Shown piece by piece: positions 10,301 through 17,824 of a DNA stretch of 64,000 bases; the stretch's first letter is position 1; every line of letters starts with the position of its first letter. The notes beneath the pieces were generated by a model. The model made no database searches. It was given only the letters and a program-made list of their open reading frames with translations, and was not told the origin of the DNA. Source of the DNA: Verrucomicrobiaceae bacterium (GTDB lineage: Bacteria; Verrucomicrobiota; Verrucomicrobiia; Verrucomicrobiales; Verrucomicrobiaceae); the NCBI GenBank assembly GCA_016713035.1, contig JADJPW010000001.1, forward strand, positions 1,302,001 to 1,366,000. Reading direction: 5' to 3'. The position numbers and the translations under genes were made by a program.

Positions 10301-10802
10301 CGATCTCGGTACATTCGCCCAGAGGCAGAGCCTGCTGCAAACGCCGCAGCCTCCAAGCACTCCATCCCAGCCGCAGCAGGAGCAAAACGGCAACGGTGAG
10401 CCAAAGATTCGGCAAGTAAGCCACGAGCTGATTCCAGTTGAAACGGGGCTTTTCGGCCACAGGGGCCGCCTCGACCACGAAAACCGGCTTCGGAGCCAAA
10501 ACAGGTGCTGGAGTCACCTGCGGACTCGGCGTGAAGTTGGGCGCCGGAATCGTCGGTAAAGGCAACGGGGCTTCGATCTGCATCCAAGCAGGCTCTTCGA
10601 CCTTTTTGGGCAACACACGCCACGCTGGCAGCAGCGACATCGCGACCGGCAGCACAGCCAAAACACCCACCGCAGTAATCCAAATGGCATAGCGCCGTGC
10701 CGCCGCCGTTTTTCGCAACAGCAATCCCGCCACGAGGGCGACAAAGAGCACCGCAGCACCTTTCAGCGCCGAGTGGGAGAGGAGTTCGAGCAGCGGAGTC
10801 AT
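7392..10802 (-). CDS. BlaR1-type M56 metallopeptidase fused to a PBP-like domain lacking the catalytic Ser and Lys
   Basis: This is a full-length paralogue (also 1136 aa) of the gene at 3920-7330, same order of domains: two membrane segments, Pro-rich linker, third segment, M56 domain with HELAH at 221-225 and QERACDD, fourth segment, RGRILDRHG, then the transpeptidase-like module and the shared C-terminal extension. The region aligned with the active-site PGSIYKPF of the paralogue reads PAGAFGGL, so the nucleophile Ser is Gly505 and the Lys is Gly508; the DNA (GCA GGA GCC TTC GGC GGT) confirms this. SCN (558-560) and KTG (707-709) are kept. It therefore cannot form an acyl-enzyme by the known mechanism. 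It sits directly downstream of the blaI-like repressor, so a regulatory role (ligand binding and proteolysis without acylation) is the likeliest reading. Confidence 0.85.
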   Translation of the reverse strand: MTPLLELLSHSALKGAAVLFVALVAGLLLRKTAAARRYAIWITAVGVLAVLPVAMSLLPAWRVLPKKVEEPAWMQIEAPLPLPTIPAPNFTPSPQVTPAPVLAPKPVFVVEAAPVAEKPRFNWNQLVAYLPNLWLTVAVLLLLRLGWSAWRLRRLQQALPLGECTEIAAIAREVGLRRVPRLLIGAADAVPMVWGVCRPHLLLPRGFERWSPEMLRGVLLHELAHLRRGDPLALWAAQWMKALHWFNPLAWLTLRQLRADQERACDDTALRHGIRASDYAQSLLDLSRHSRTAPGLALCALTITRRAEVESRVKSILDPQRHREPLTRRWLIALCGVALLLLLPVAMLHAIEGAKLRGRILDRHGKVLAETTQEKMRHYPLGALTAHVTGYVGRTKNDDLTPVGRSDIEKSQEELLRHGDDVRLTLDARIQSIVLQAMQDGDIEQGSAVVLDPRTGDILAAVSLPVYDNNQFVPSISTENWETLSKNSGHPLFFRSLRGEYPPAGAFGGLTALAGVLAGQEDAVQTCKGSMVINGRIFRCWKNDGHGELNLAGAMEHSCNCYWYQLGINVGGPGLEQMAKFLGLGESANLPIQTSEGYFPTTESINRRAAGGWHMGDVANLSVGQGSMLVTPLQTAVLAATLANGGKVPIPRLIQQNSPSAFRTDLAQHGLTAERIAPIREAMRQVVNGDTATGRATHSTRFQIAAKTGTAQWKIEKDQNLAIMMGFAPFDKPTLAFAVFYEGQPKQNLSGGTSCGPIVERIVEETLSLPADGSGEVKPIKATPAKTASNEAPDAETIRSAIKKIASEMGDGFTVTELSPNLNSPRGIEIRGVASGMIQALAFRNKVIFFGKPHRLAWTHPVPETMPDGQRVRFYIKGETLSAFAESEKKRIEKLYRNPISDIGKLGWSLLRIKWDFPDPPAEAKYHTAVIEEKRRIYSFTTTREKSIQWLKDFLKENLEHEPSWPGPTGPFTFDCSVQGNIINCTSKDGISATVRISVPRSDKADIPFFRSIPKYRPPPEGPTIPKNLPEEKKPKDNRIVQAAHYGELATSPQDAVWIVKSPPSLIAVPDDLKPNMEVASIPRMMTRQTSFFGSLSIPRRVVSELPPKPYGDEDEPFDDPLSKWKRLQNMYRALY

Positions 10803-10828
10803 GGCTTACATGGAAAAGGCTGTTTTAG

Positions 10829-10905
10829 TTCACCCCAGAGGTCACAGAGGAACACAGAGCCTCAGAATTCAGAACTCTGCGCCTCTCTGTGATCTCTGTG
10901 GTGAA
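10829..10905. repeat. imperfect palindrome between blaI and the BlaR1-like gene
   Basis: Two 31-nt arms (10829-10859 and 10875-10905) match as an inverted repeat at 25 of 31 positions with a 15-nt loop. The arms read roughly TTCACCACAGAG-like, CACAGAGG-rich sequence. It lies in the 133-bp gap between two genes transcribed in the same direction, so it could attenuate or separate them, or be a dispersed palindromic element. It does not resemble the putative BlaI operators upstream of the repressor gene. Confidence 0.65.
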
Positions 10906-10936
10906 TTCGGAAGGCATGGAAAAGGAGAGTGATGGG

Positions 10937-11323
10937 TTACCGGCCTTGCTTCTTAGCGTCGTCGATGAGCTGCTGGATGCGCTTTGCCTGCTCAGAGGTC
11001 AGAGCGGCATCCTTACGCGTGAGATGAGCCGCCAGCGCCTCATCCACCGCGCCACCGAAGAAGGTGTCCAACACACTGCGCAGGGCATGCAGCCCCGCGC
11101 GGGCCCTGGACTGCGCAGGCGCATAGATCACCTCACGCCCCTCTTTGCCTAGGCGCTTCACATGGCCCTTTTCCTCCAGGATGTGCATCAGGCGCCGCAC
11201 GGCCATATCCGTAGGCGGGTCTGGCAGTCCCGCCTGCACCGTAGCGACGCTCGCACTGCCCTCCGTGTGCAGGACATTCATGATCTGGCGCTCACGCCGC
11301 GAAAGATTTGCTGAATCAGACAT
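10937..11323 (-). CDS. BlaI/MecI/CopY-family transcriptional repressor
   Basis: The 128-aa protein has the BlaI layout: a winged helix at the N-terminus (LSRRERQIMNVLH, then AVRRLMHILEEKGHVKR and the wing GREVIYAPA) and a C-terminal helical dimerisation part (about residues 75-128). Length is typical of the family. BlaI-type repressors are cleaved when the M56 protease of BlaR1 is activated, which releases target promoters. The gene is upstream of and collinear with two BlaR1-type fusions, so it is very likely their partner. A pair of similar AT-rich dyads directly upstream of its start (11326-11341 and 11369-11384) are good candidates for its own operators. The cleavage site cannot be assigned with confidence by eye. 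Confidence 0.9.
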   Translation of the reverse strand: MSDSANLSRRERQIMNVLHTEGSASVATVQAGLPDPPTDMAVRRLMHILEEKGHVKRLGKEGREVIYAPAQSRARAGLHALRSVLDTFFGGAVDEALAAHLTRKDAALTSEQAKRIQQLIDDAKKQGR

Positions 11324-11325
11324 TT

Positions 11326-11341
11326 CGTTACTTTTTTAACG
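11326..11341. promoter_or_regulatory. putative BlaI operator, proximal
   Basis: The sequence CGTTACTTTTTTAACG has inverted ends (CGTTA ... TAACG) around a T tract and begins 2 bp upstream of the repressor start codon. A near-identical site (14 of 16 positions) lies 43 bp further upstream, about four helical turns away. Binding by the BlaI-like protein is inferred from position and symmetry. Confidence 0.5.
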
Positions 11342-11368
11342 TGTCGGCCACTTTTAGGCAAGTCCAAA

Positions 11369-11384
11369 CGTGAATTTTTTAACG
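11369..11384. promoter_or_regulatory. putative BlaI operator, distal
   Basis: The sequence CGTGAATTTTTTAACG matches the proximal site in 14 of 16 positions, in the same orientation, with slightly weaker dyad symmetry (CGT.A ... AACG). The repressor promoter would lie between or over the two sites. Function is inferred. Confidence 0.45.
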
Positions 11385-11477
11385 CATCACCGGAAAGGCA
11401 AACGCCGAATCATCCATGGGAGGTCGGGCAAGGCTTACGGGTGAAATGGCGAAGTGAACCAGGGGCCGATCAAACAG

Positions 11478-11639
11478 GTGACAGGATTTACAAGATTACA
11501 GGACTATACAGGATTTATCCTGGGTAACACGGTGTGGTCGCGGCAATTTCAAAGCTCTGCCCTTGCTGATGTTAAGCCGCCATCAAGTTACATGCCGTTA
11601 ATCCTGCATAATCCTGAAAATCTTGTTAATCCTGTCCAC
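11478..11639. repeat. inverted repeat of ACAGGATT-type units
   Basis: The left arm (11478-11515) contains repeated ACAGGATT/ACAAGATT units and the right arm (11600-11639) carries their inverted counterpart (AATCCTG units), about 38-40 nt each with scattered mismatches and an 84-nt centre. Similar short CAGGATT-unit repeats are common between genes in environmental bacteria. Nothing in the centre is recognisable as coding, so a non-autonomous palindromic element is the simplest reading. Confidence 0.65.
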
Positions 11640-11788
11640 ATTTCCAACCGTACAATTGCATCATTTTGGTGCATAGGCTCTGGAGATCGATCAACCGCCT
11701 GCGGTGGAGCCTTGAAATGAGATAAGGATTGGGTGTAGGAGGGTGGGACCGTTTCATCACCTCCACGACAGCTCTCCGACTTTATTCC

Positions 11789-12574
11789 ATGACGCTTTTT
11801 CGACCCTGCATTGATCTCCATGATGGCTGCGTGAAGCAGATCGTCGGCTCCTCCCTGCGGGATGATGGATCTGGGCTGCGGACGAATTTCGTGAGCGACC
11901 GTGATGCCGCGTGGTATGCGCAGCTCTATCAGCGAGATGGGCTACGTGGCGGGCATGTGATCCTGCTGGGCAAAGGCAATGATGCAGCAGCGCAGGCTGC
12001 GCTGGAGGCGTATCCCGGCGGGCTCCAAGTAGGCGGCGGCATGCGGCCAGAGAATGCCGCGTCTTACCTGGAGGCCGGGGCCAGCCATGTGATCGTGACG
12101 AGCTATCTTTTTGATTCACAGGGCATTTTTGAGCCGAGTCGCCTCGATGAAATGGTCCGCGCAGTGGGCCGTGAGCGGCTGGTGATCGATCTGAGCTGCA
12201 AGACGACTGCTACCGGCTGGACGGTGGCCATGAATCGCTGGCAGACACTCACCACGCTGGAGGTGACGCCAGAGTCGCTGCGCTGGCTAGGCGGGCAATG
12301 CGCGGAGTTTCTGATCCATGCAGTGGATGTGGAGGGAAAGTGTGAAGGCATCGACGAGGCGCTAGTGAGCTACCTCGGGGAGCACTCTCCCGTGCCGATG
12401 ACCTATGCGGGCGGCATCCGCCATCTGGCCGATCTCTGCCGCATCCAGGAACTCAGCGGCGGCCGTGTGGATGGCACGGTGGGCAGTGCGCTGGACCTCT
12501 TCGGCGGCAGTGGCGCACGCTATGAGGAGCTAGTGGCATGGAATCGGCGTGCCGCAGACGTGGCTACGGCTTGA
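11789..12574 (+). CDS. hisA: eukaryotic-type HisA, ProFAR isomerase
   Basis: The 261-aa protein begins MTLFRPCIDLHDGCVKQIVG, which closely resembles the N-terminus of yeast HIS6 and differs from the usual bacterial HisA start. It is expected to catalyse the Amadori isomerisation of ProFAR to PRFAR, the fourth step of histidine synthesis, as a TIM barrel. Visible barrel features are the N-terminal catalytic Asp (IDLHDG), the phosphate-binding stretch LQVGGGMRPENA, and a second phosphate site TYAGGIRHL. The ATG at 11789 is chosen over the longer open frame from 11729 because homology starts there. It stands alone, without other his genes. The eukaryotic-type subfamily occurs in some bacteria, so transfer or deep shared ancestry are both possible. 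Confidence 0.88.
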   Translation: MTLFRPCIDLHDGCVKQIVGSSLRDDGSGLRTNFVSDRDAAWYAQLYQRDGLRGGHVILLGKGNDAAAQAALEAYPGGLQVGGGMRPENAASYLEAGASHVIVTSYLFDSQGIFEPSRLDEMVRAVGRERLVIDLSCKTTATGWTVAMNRWQTLTTLEVTPESLRWLGGQCAEFLIHAVDVEGKCEGIDEALVSYLGEHSPVPMTYAGGIRHLADLCRIQELSGGRVDGTVGSALDLFGGSGARYEELVAWNRRAADVATA

Positions 12575-13777
12575 TCACTCCTGGCCGAGGTTGTCTTTGA
12601 TGATGGAGCCCGCTGCATCACTGAGGTTCAGCGGCTTGCTGCCGGGCGGGAGCTTTTTGCAGCAGTCACGCAGGAGATTGTTCGCGATGAGGAGGCCTTT
12701 GCTGCCAGGAGTGGCCTTGACCGCCTCTGTATCCAGCCCGGCAAAGGTATTGCCTGTGATGGTGACATCGGTGGCAGCCTCTAGCAGCACGCCGCCACCG
12801 GCGTCGATCTGCATCGGGTTCTGGTGCTCACGCAGCGGGCGCTTCAGCTGACCGCCACCCATGTAGGAGTTGGTGAAGGTGTTTCCCGTGATGCTATCCC
12901 GCTCACTGGCGGCAGCTAGCCGCACGCCAAAACCATGGCAGAGCACAAAGGTATTCGCACTGACAGCGCAGCCGCAGGCATCACGCAGGTCGATCCCGCC
13001 CTGGAGGTGATGGGCGATGACATTGGCACTGAGCGTGATGCCGTAGCAATCACGGTCGAGGATGATGGCGGTGCCATTGCACTCCTCGATCATGTTCCCA
13101 GAGCAAACGCTGCCGTAGGTGTTTTCGATGACGATGCCGTGGCGCAAATGGTCGTCGATATTATTGCCCGTGGCGCAGAGATTGAAGGCATCGACACAGC
13201 GCAGGGCGTCTTGGTTTTCCTCAAAGTGATTGCCACTGACCACGATGTCATGACAGCCCGTGATCTGGAGACCCGCGAGCTTGTTGTAGGTGAGGATGCA
13301 GTCATTGATGCGTGGATCTTCAAAGCAGTTGTTGAGGTGGATGCCATTGCCGCCGTGGTGGTCGATGGACACGCCTTGGAGGAAGATTTCCTGGATCTTT
13401 TCCGCGTAGATGCCGTCACCGCTTTTTTCATTGCCACTGATGCGCAGATTCCCGATCTGCACGCGCCAAAGCTCGGCCTTTTTATCCTTGTCGAGCGTGG
13501 GCGGGCGGATGGAGAGCGCAGGCTGGCCCTCGGTGTTTTGATTGATGAGATGCGTGGCGGCACCACTGCCCTCTAGGCGTGTCTCCGCATTGCGCAGGAT
13601 GAGTGGCTGGCTCAGTGCATAATCCCCCGGCGGAATGACGACGATACCGCCCTTCGCGGGCAGAGCATCCAGCGCGGCCTGGAGCGTCGGATAAGCCGCT
13701 GCGTCGATGCGGATGGCATTTTCTGCACGGAGCCCCGCGATGAGGCCGAGGAAGAGTAGAGCAAGCGTGGATTTCAT
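12575..13777 (-). CDS. secreted right-handed parallel beta-helix protein
   Basis: The 400-aa protein begins with a signal peptide (MKSTLALLFLGLIAGLRA), which sets the start at 13777 although the frame is open to 13870. The N-terminal block resembles the pectate-lyase-type cap (AAAYPTLQAALDALPAKGG followed by VVIPPGDYAL). It is followed by many rungs of the NosD/periplasmic copper-binding or pectate-lyase-3 type, such as GLQITGCHDIVVSGNHF and DVTITGNTFAGL, each about 22-25 residues. Such proteins are usually polysaccharide lyases or hydrolases, or non-enzymatic carbohydrate-binding helices. No catalytic residues of a specific family can be picked out. It is divergent from the PVC cytochrome gene across 228 bp. 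Confidence 0.8.
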   Translation of the reverse strand: MKSTLALLFLGLIAGLRAENAIRIDAAAYPTLQAALDALPAKGGIVVIPPGDYALSQPLILRNAETRLEGSGAATHLINQNTEGQPALSIRPPTLDKDKKAELWRVQIGNLRISGNEKSGDGIYAEKIQEIFLQGVSIDHHGGNGIHLNNCFEDPRINDCILTYNKLAGLQITGCHDIVVSGNHFEENQDALRCVDAFNLCATGNNIDDHLRHGIVIENTYGSVCSGNMIEECNGTAIILDRDCYGITLSANVIAHHLQGGIDLRDACGCAVSANTFVLCHGFGVRLAAASERDSITGNTFTNSYMGGGQLKRPLREHQNPMQIDAGGGVLLEAATDVTITGNTFAGLDTEAVKATPGSKGLLIANNLLRDCCKKLPPGSKPLNLSDAAGSIIKDNLGQE

Positions 13778-14005
13778 GAGCATGATTTGGAGATGATCCA
13801 TACGCGGTGAAATGGCCAACCTCCGCCCCACAGGCCACTTTTTCATCACGGGATCACGAGCAGGCACCAAAGACCCGCCGTCCCTCGGGCGTAAAAGGAG
13901 CCCCCATCTGCTTTCTTGATCTATCCACGGCTTCGTTGCACCTCTGCACCATATTTGCCCCAGCTATTGGCCGTTCTTCGTTTCCATTTTTTCGCCCACT
14001 ACACC

Positions 14006-17000
14006 ATGCGCCTCGCTCTCAGCCTCCTTTTCCTCCCCACACTCGTTTTTGCGGCCCCAAAGCCACTTTTCCAATCCAAAGTCATCGATACGAAAACGCC
14101 GAACCACAGCGTGGACATCGACGTCTCGCTCGAGGGCGCGAAGGAGCTCTTCCTCGTCGTCACCGATGGCGGCAATGGCTTCACCGCCGATTGGGCGGAT
14201 TGGGCAGAGCCGCGTCTCATCCTCGCGGATGGCAGTGAGAAAAAACTCACCGAGATCGAGTGGAAGTCGGCGCAGTCTGGTTTTGGCCAAGTCAGCGTCA
14301 ATGCAAACGCGGGCGGCAAAGAACTCCGCAGCGCGGGCAAGCTCATCGACTACGGCATCGGCACGCATGCCAATAGCGTCATCGCATTCAATCTACCCAC
14401 AGGCGCAAAGCGCTTCAAAGCACGCGGCGCTCTCGATGAAGGCGGCACGAAGCAGGGAAACAGCAGCAGCGTCACCTTTGCCGTTTACGCCGAAAACCCC
14501 GGCCCCATCACCGCCAGCGACACCAACACCGCTGCGCACGAGCCGGAAAACGCCACGCAGCAGCTCGATGTGCACCCCGAGTGCGTCGTGCAGCTCTTCG
14601 CCAGCGAGCCCATGATGGCCTCGCCCGCCAGCATCGACATCGACCACCGCGGCCGCGTGTGGGTCTGCGAGGTCGTGAACTACCGCAAGCACAACGGCGA
14701 ACGCGCCGAGGGCGACCGCATCCTCATCCTCGAAGACACCGATGGCGACGCGAAGGCCGACAAATCCACCGTCTTCCACCAGGGCCGCGATGTGGACAGC
14801 GCCCACGGCATCTGCGTCCTCGGCAACAAAGCCCTCATCTCCTGCGGCGACGACGTATTCTGGCTCATCGACGACAACGGCGACGACAAAGCCGACCACA
14901 AAGAGCTCATGTTCACGAAGATCGGCGGCGCACAGCACGACCACGGCATCCACGCCTTCCACTTCGGCCCCGATGGCCGCCTCTACTTTAATTTTGGCAA
15001 CGCCGGCAAACAGCTCTGCGACAAGGACGGCAACCTCATCACCGACATCCACGGCGTGAAGTGCACCAATCAAAACAACCGCCCCTACCAGCAAGGCATG
15101 GTCTTCCGCTGCGAGCTCGATGGCAGCAACGTCGAGGTGCTCGCCTGGAACTTCCGCAACAACTGGGAAGTCGCCGTCGATAGCTTCGGCACGATGTGGC
15201 AGTCCGACAACGACGACGACGGCAACAAAGGCGTGCGCATCAACTACGTCATGGAGTTCGGCAACTACGGCTACTCCGACGAAATGACCGGCGAAGGCTG
15301 GCAGGTCCCGCGCATCGGCTGGGAAAGCGAGATCCCGCAGCGTCACTGGCATCAAAACGACCCCGGCGTCGTCCCGAACATGCTTCTCACCGGCGCAGGC
15401 AGCCCCACCGGCATGCAAGTCTATGAAGGCGATCTGCTCCCCAGCATCTTCCACGGCCAGCCCATCCATTGCGACGCCGGACCCAACGTCGTCCGCGGCT
15501 ACATCACCCAGCCCGACGGCGCCGGCTACAAGGCTGAGATCGTCAACATCCTCGAAGGCACCCAGAACCGCTGGTTCCGCCCCAGCGATGTCGCCGTCGC
15601 CCCCGATGGCTCTTTAATTGTCGCCGACTGGTATGACCCCGGAGTCGGCGGTCACGGCATGGGCGATGTGACGCGTGGGAGGTTGTTTCGGGTGACGACG
15701 AAGGCGGCGGAAAGATATGTGATGCCAAAGATCAAGTTCATGAGTGATTTGAAGAAGGCTGCTCGCACGCAGTTCACTTCCCCCAATGAGTCTGCCCGCT
15801 TTGAAGGATGGCAGATGGTGAAAAACATGGGGGAAACGGGACAGAAGGTAGTGGAAGAGCTATGGGGAGACAGCAGAGCGATTCCGCAGCACCGAGCGCG
15901 TGCGCTGTGGGCTTTACAATGTGCTCCAGGGCTTCAGCCCGTGAACCCGACCAAAGTCCAAAATGCTATCGAATCAGCCATATCACCCGCCGACGAGCTA
16001 AAGCTCTCAAGTACATTGGCCACCGCCTTCTCCGACCCCAATCCAAATATTCGCATCACCGCCCTCCGCGCCGCCCGCCAGCTCTGGCAGCAAAAACAGC
16101 CGGAGAAGCTCCGCGAAGTCATCGCGAAGGTCGTGAACGACAAATCGCCCGCCGTGCGTCGCGAAGCGGCGATTGCGTTGAGGTTTGACCAGAACACTGA
16201 TGCACCAGCTCTGTGGGCAAGTATTGCTCTCAATTCCTGGAACTACGATCGTTGGATCGTCGAGGCATTGGGAGTCAGCAATGAGGGACGGGAAGAATCG
16301 AGGACGGCTTTTATCGGAGACATCGAAAAACAAAATGATGATGGAATCTCCGCTGAACTAATCTTGCGGCAGCGTGATCGCGGCATCCCCGGCTTCATCG
16401 CAGACCAACTTGTGGCTGCCGCCGACTCCCAGTCCCAGCATTTTCAGAAACAACCACTTCGGTGTCTCCGCTCCCTCCAACTCCTCCAATACCACCACCG
16501 CGAAGAAGTCGCCAAAGCCGCACTGACCATCTTCCTCAAAGCCGACGCCGAAACGGCTCTCGCGGCCACGGCGTTGCTCGACCGCAATGCCATCGCTTCG
16601 AATCCGGAGGCCAAGACGCGGCTGGAGGCGCTTTTGAAGCCGGTGATCGGCAAGGCGGACTTTGTGGCCTTGGTCGAAAGGCTCAACCTGACGGGTTTTG
16701 AGAAGGAACTGCTCGATTTCATCAGCGCGAACCCGAACGCGCCGGAGTCGGTGAACGCGGCGCGGCTCATCGCGGCGAATCGCGAGGGTGCGCTGCGCTT
16801 TTTGAAGGATGCGGACGCGAAATCGGCCAAGGCGCTCATCGCCTCGCTGGGTCGCGTGAGCGATCGCGCGGCGGTGGCGGTCATGAACCAGCATTTCTGG
16901 CCGGAAAAGCGCGAGGACGTGCGCCGCGTGCTCATCGACGCCCTCGCGCTCAGCGGCGAAGGCGGTCGCGCGATCCTCAAATGGCAGTCCGAAGGCAAAT

Positions 17001-17560
17001 TGCCGCCTGAACTCAAAGATCAGGCCGCTCTGGCCCTCAGCCGCAGCACCGATGCCGGTGTGCGCAACGAAGCCGCGAAGGCCCTGCCACTGCCCGCCGC
17101 GCAAGGGCTCGCCAACTTCCCCAAACTGCCCGAACTCATGCAGTTGAAGGGCGATGCCGCCAAAGGCCAAACCATGTTCACGCAAGCCGGCTGCGTGGCC
17201 TGCCATCGCGTCAAAGGCCAGTTCATCGACTTCGGCCCCGATTTGACGCAGATCGGTGCGAAGCTCAGCAAAGACGGCCTTTTCACCGCCATCCTCTACC
17301 CCAGCGCCGCCGTGGAGCACAGCTTCGTGGGCCTGAATGTGACCACGAAGGACGGACAGTCACTCACCGGTTATGTGGTGAGTGAAACCGACAGCGAGCT
17401 GACCCTGCGCATCGCTGGTGGAGCCTCCACCACCGTCAAAAAGGCCAATCTGGTCAAAAAAGACGAGCTGAAGGACTCACTGATGCCTCCAGGCCTCGCG
17501 GCCCCCATCGGCCCCCAAGGCCTTGCTGATCTCGTCGCATGGTTACAAGGCCTGCGCTGA
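14006..17560 (+). CDS. PVC-type NPCBM / beta-propeller / HEAT / cytochrome c protein
   Basis: The 1184-aa protein starts with a signal peptide (MRLALSLLFLPTLVFA), which fixes the start at 14006. An NPCBM-like carbohydrate-binding domain follows (about residues 20-150; GIGTHANSVIAFNLP is typical). Next comes a large beta-propeller of the membrane-bound dehydrogenase type found in Planctomycetes and Verrucomicrobia (about 180-590), with repeated calcium-like motifs such as DTDGDAKAD and DDNGDDKAD. A HEAT-like helical region spans about 600-1010. The C-terminus carries one c-type haem site, CVACH, in the PVC haem-binding domain (about 1050-1184). Such proteins are thought to oxidise sugars or alcohols in the periplasm and pass electrons through the haem; the substrate is unknown. 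Confidence 0.88.
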   Translation: MRLALSLLFLPTLVFAAPKPLFQSKVIDTKTPNHSVDIDVSLEGAKELFLVVTDGGNGFTADWADWAEPRLILADGSEKKLTEIEWKSAQSGFGQVSVNANAGGKELRSAGKLIDYGIGTHANSVIAFNLPTGAKRFKARGALDEGGTKQGNSSSVTFAVYAENPGPITASDTNTAAHEPENATQQLDVHPECVVQLFASEPMMASPASIDIDHRGRVWVCEVVNYRKHNGERAEGDRILILEDTDGDAKADKSTVFHQGRDVDSAHGICVLGNKALISCGDDVFWLIDDNGDDKADHKELMFTKIGGAQHDHGIHAFHFGPDGRLYFNFGNAGKQLCDKDGNLITDIHGVKCTNQNNRPYQQGMVFRCELDGSNVEVLAWNFRNNWEVAVDSFGTMWQSDNDDDGNKGVRINYVMEFGNYGYSDEMTGEGWQVPRIGWESEIPQRHWHQNDPGVVPNMLLTGAGSPTGMQVYEGDLLPSIFHGQPIHCDAGPNVVRGYITQPDGAGYKAEIVNILEGTQNRWFRPSDVAVAPDGSLIVADWYDPGVGGHGMGDVTRGRLFRVTTKAAERYVMPKIKFMSDLKKAARTQFTSPNESARFEGWQMVKNMGETGQKVVEELWGDSRAIPQHRARALWALQCAPGLQPVNPTKVQNAIESAISPADELKLSSTLATAFSDPNPNIRITALRAARQLWQQKQPEKLREVIAKVVNDKSPAVRREAAIALRFDQNTDAPALWASIALNSWNYDRWIVEALGVSNEGREESRTAFIGDIEKQNDDGISAELILRQRDRGIPGFIADQLVAAADSQSQHFQKQPLRCLRSLQLLQYHHREEVAKAALTIFLKADAETALAATALLDRNAIASNPEAKTRLEALLKPVIGKADFVALVERLNLTGFEKELLDFISANPNAPESVNAARLIAANREGALRFLKDADAKSAKALIASLGRVSDRAAVAVMNQHFWPEKREDVRRVLIDALALSGEGGRAILKWQSEGKLPPELKDQAALALSRSTDAGVRNEAAKALPLPAAQGLANFPKLPELMQLKGDAAKGQTMFTQAGCVACHRVKGQFIDFGPDLTQIGAKLSKDGLFTAILYPSAAVEHSFVGLNVTTKDGQSLTGYVVSETDSELTLRIAGGASTTVKKANLVKKDELKDSLMPPGLAAPIGPQGLADLVAWLQGLR

Positions 17561-17635
17561 TGTGATGGCGAATCTCGGTCTTGATCCAGGGCTTACGCAT
17601 GAAATCGAGAACAGAATCTAGAGGCTCTTCATTTT

Positions 17636-17704
17636 CCAACAGATTCAGGGAGGCCAACAGATTGATTAATGAAGGAAATCTGCTGGCCTCCCTGAATCTG
17701 CTGG
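17636..17704. repeat. near-perfect 28-bp stem-loop
   Basis: Arms 17636-17663 and 17677-17704 are inverted copies with 26 of 28 matches and a 13-nt loop. Within each arm a 10-nt unit (CCAACAGATT on the left) occurs twice, around CAGGGAGG. It lies 75 bp after the cytochrome gene and upstream of the CDF transporter on the same strand. There is no T-run after the stem, so it is either a factor-independent stem acting as RNA stabiliser or terminator, or a dispersed palindromic repeat. Confidence 0.7.
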
Positions 17705-17824
17705 AGATCATCTGTTCTCTGTCTTGAAATGGAGCGCAGAGTTTTGGTGCGAAAGCCCTGGTCTTGATCACACACAATTGCGGCCACGCTGGACATCTGT
17801 TCTGGGGAATGGTAGCGGCGCAGA

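Larger units (their letters stand above)
11324..11788. other. intergenic region between blaI-like gene and hisA
   Basis: This 465-bp gap separates divergently transcribed genes. It holds the two putative repressor sites on the left, and a long inverted repeat at 11478-11639 on the right. No open frame in it looks like a protein-coding gene. Confidence 0.6.

Noticed and set aside
14393..15469. 358-codon minus-strand open frame
   Set aside because: Its Val/Ala/Glu-rich product is antisense to the strongly supported propeller domain of the cytochrome protein.
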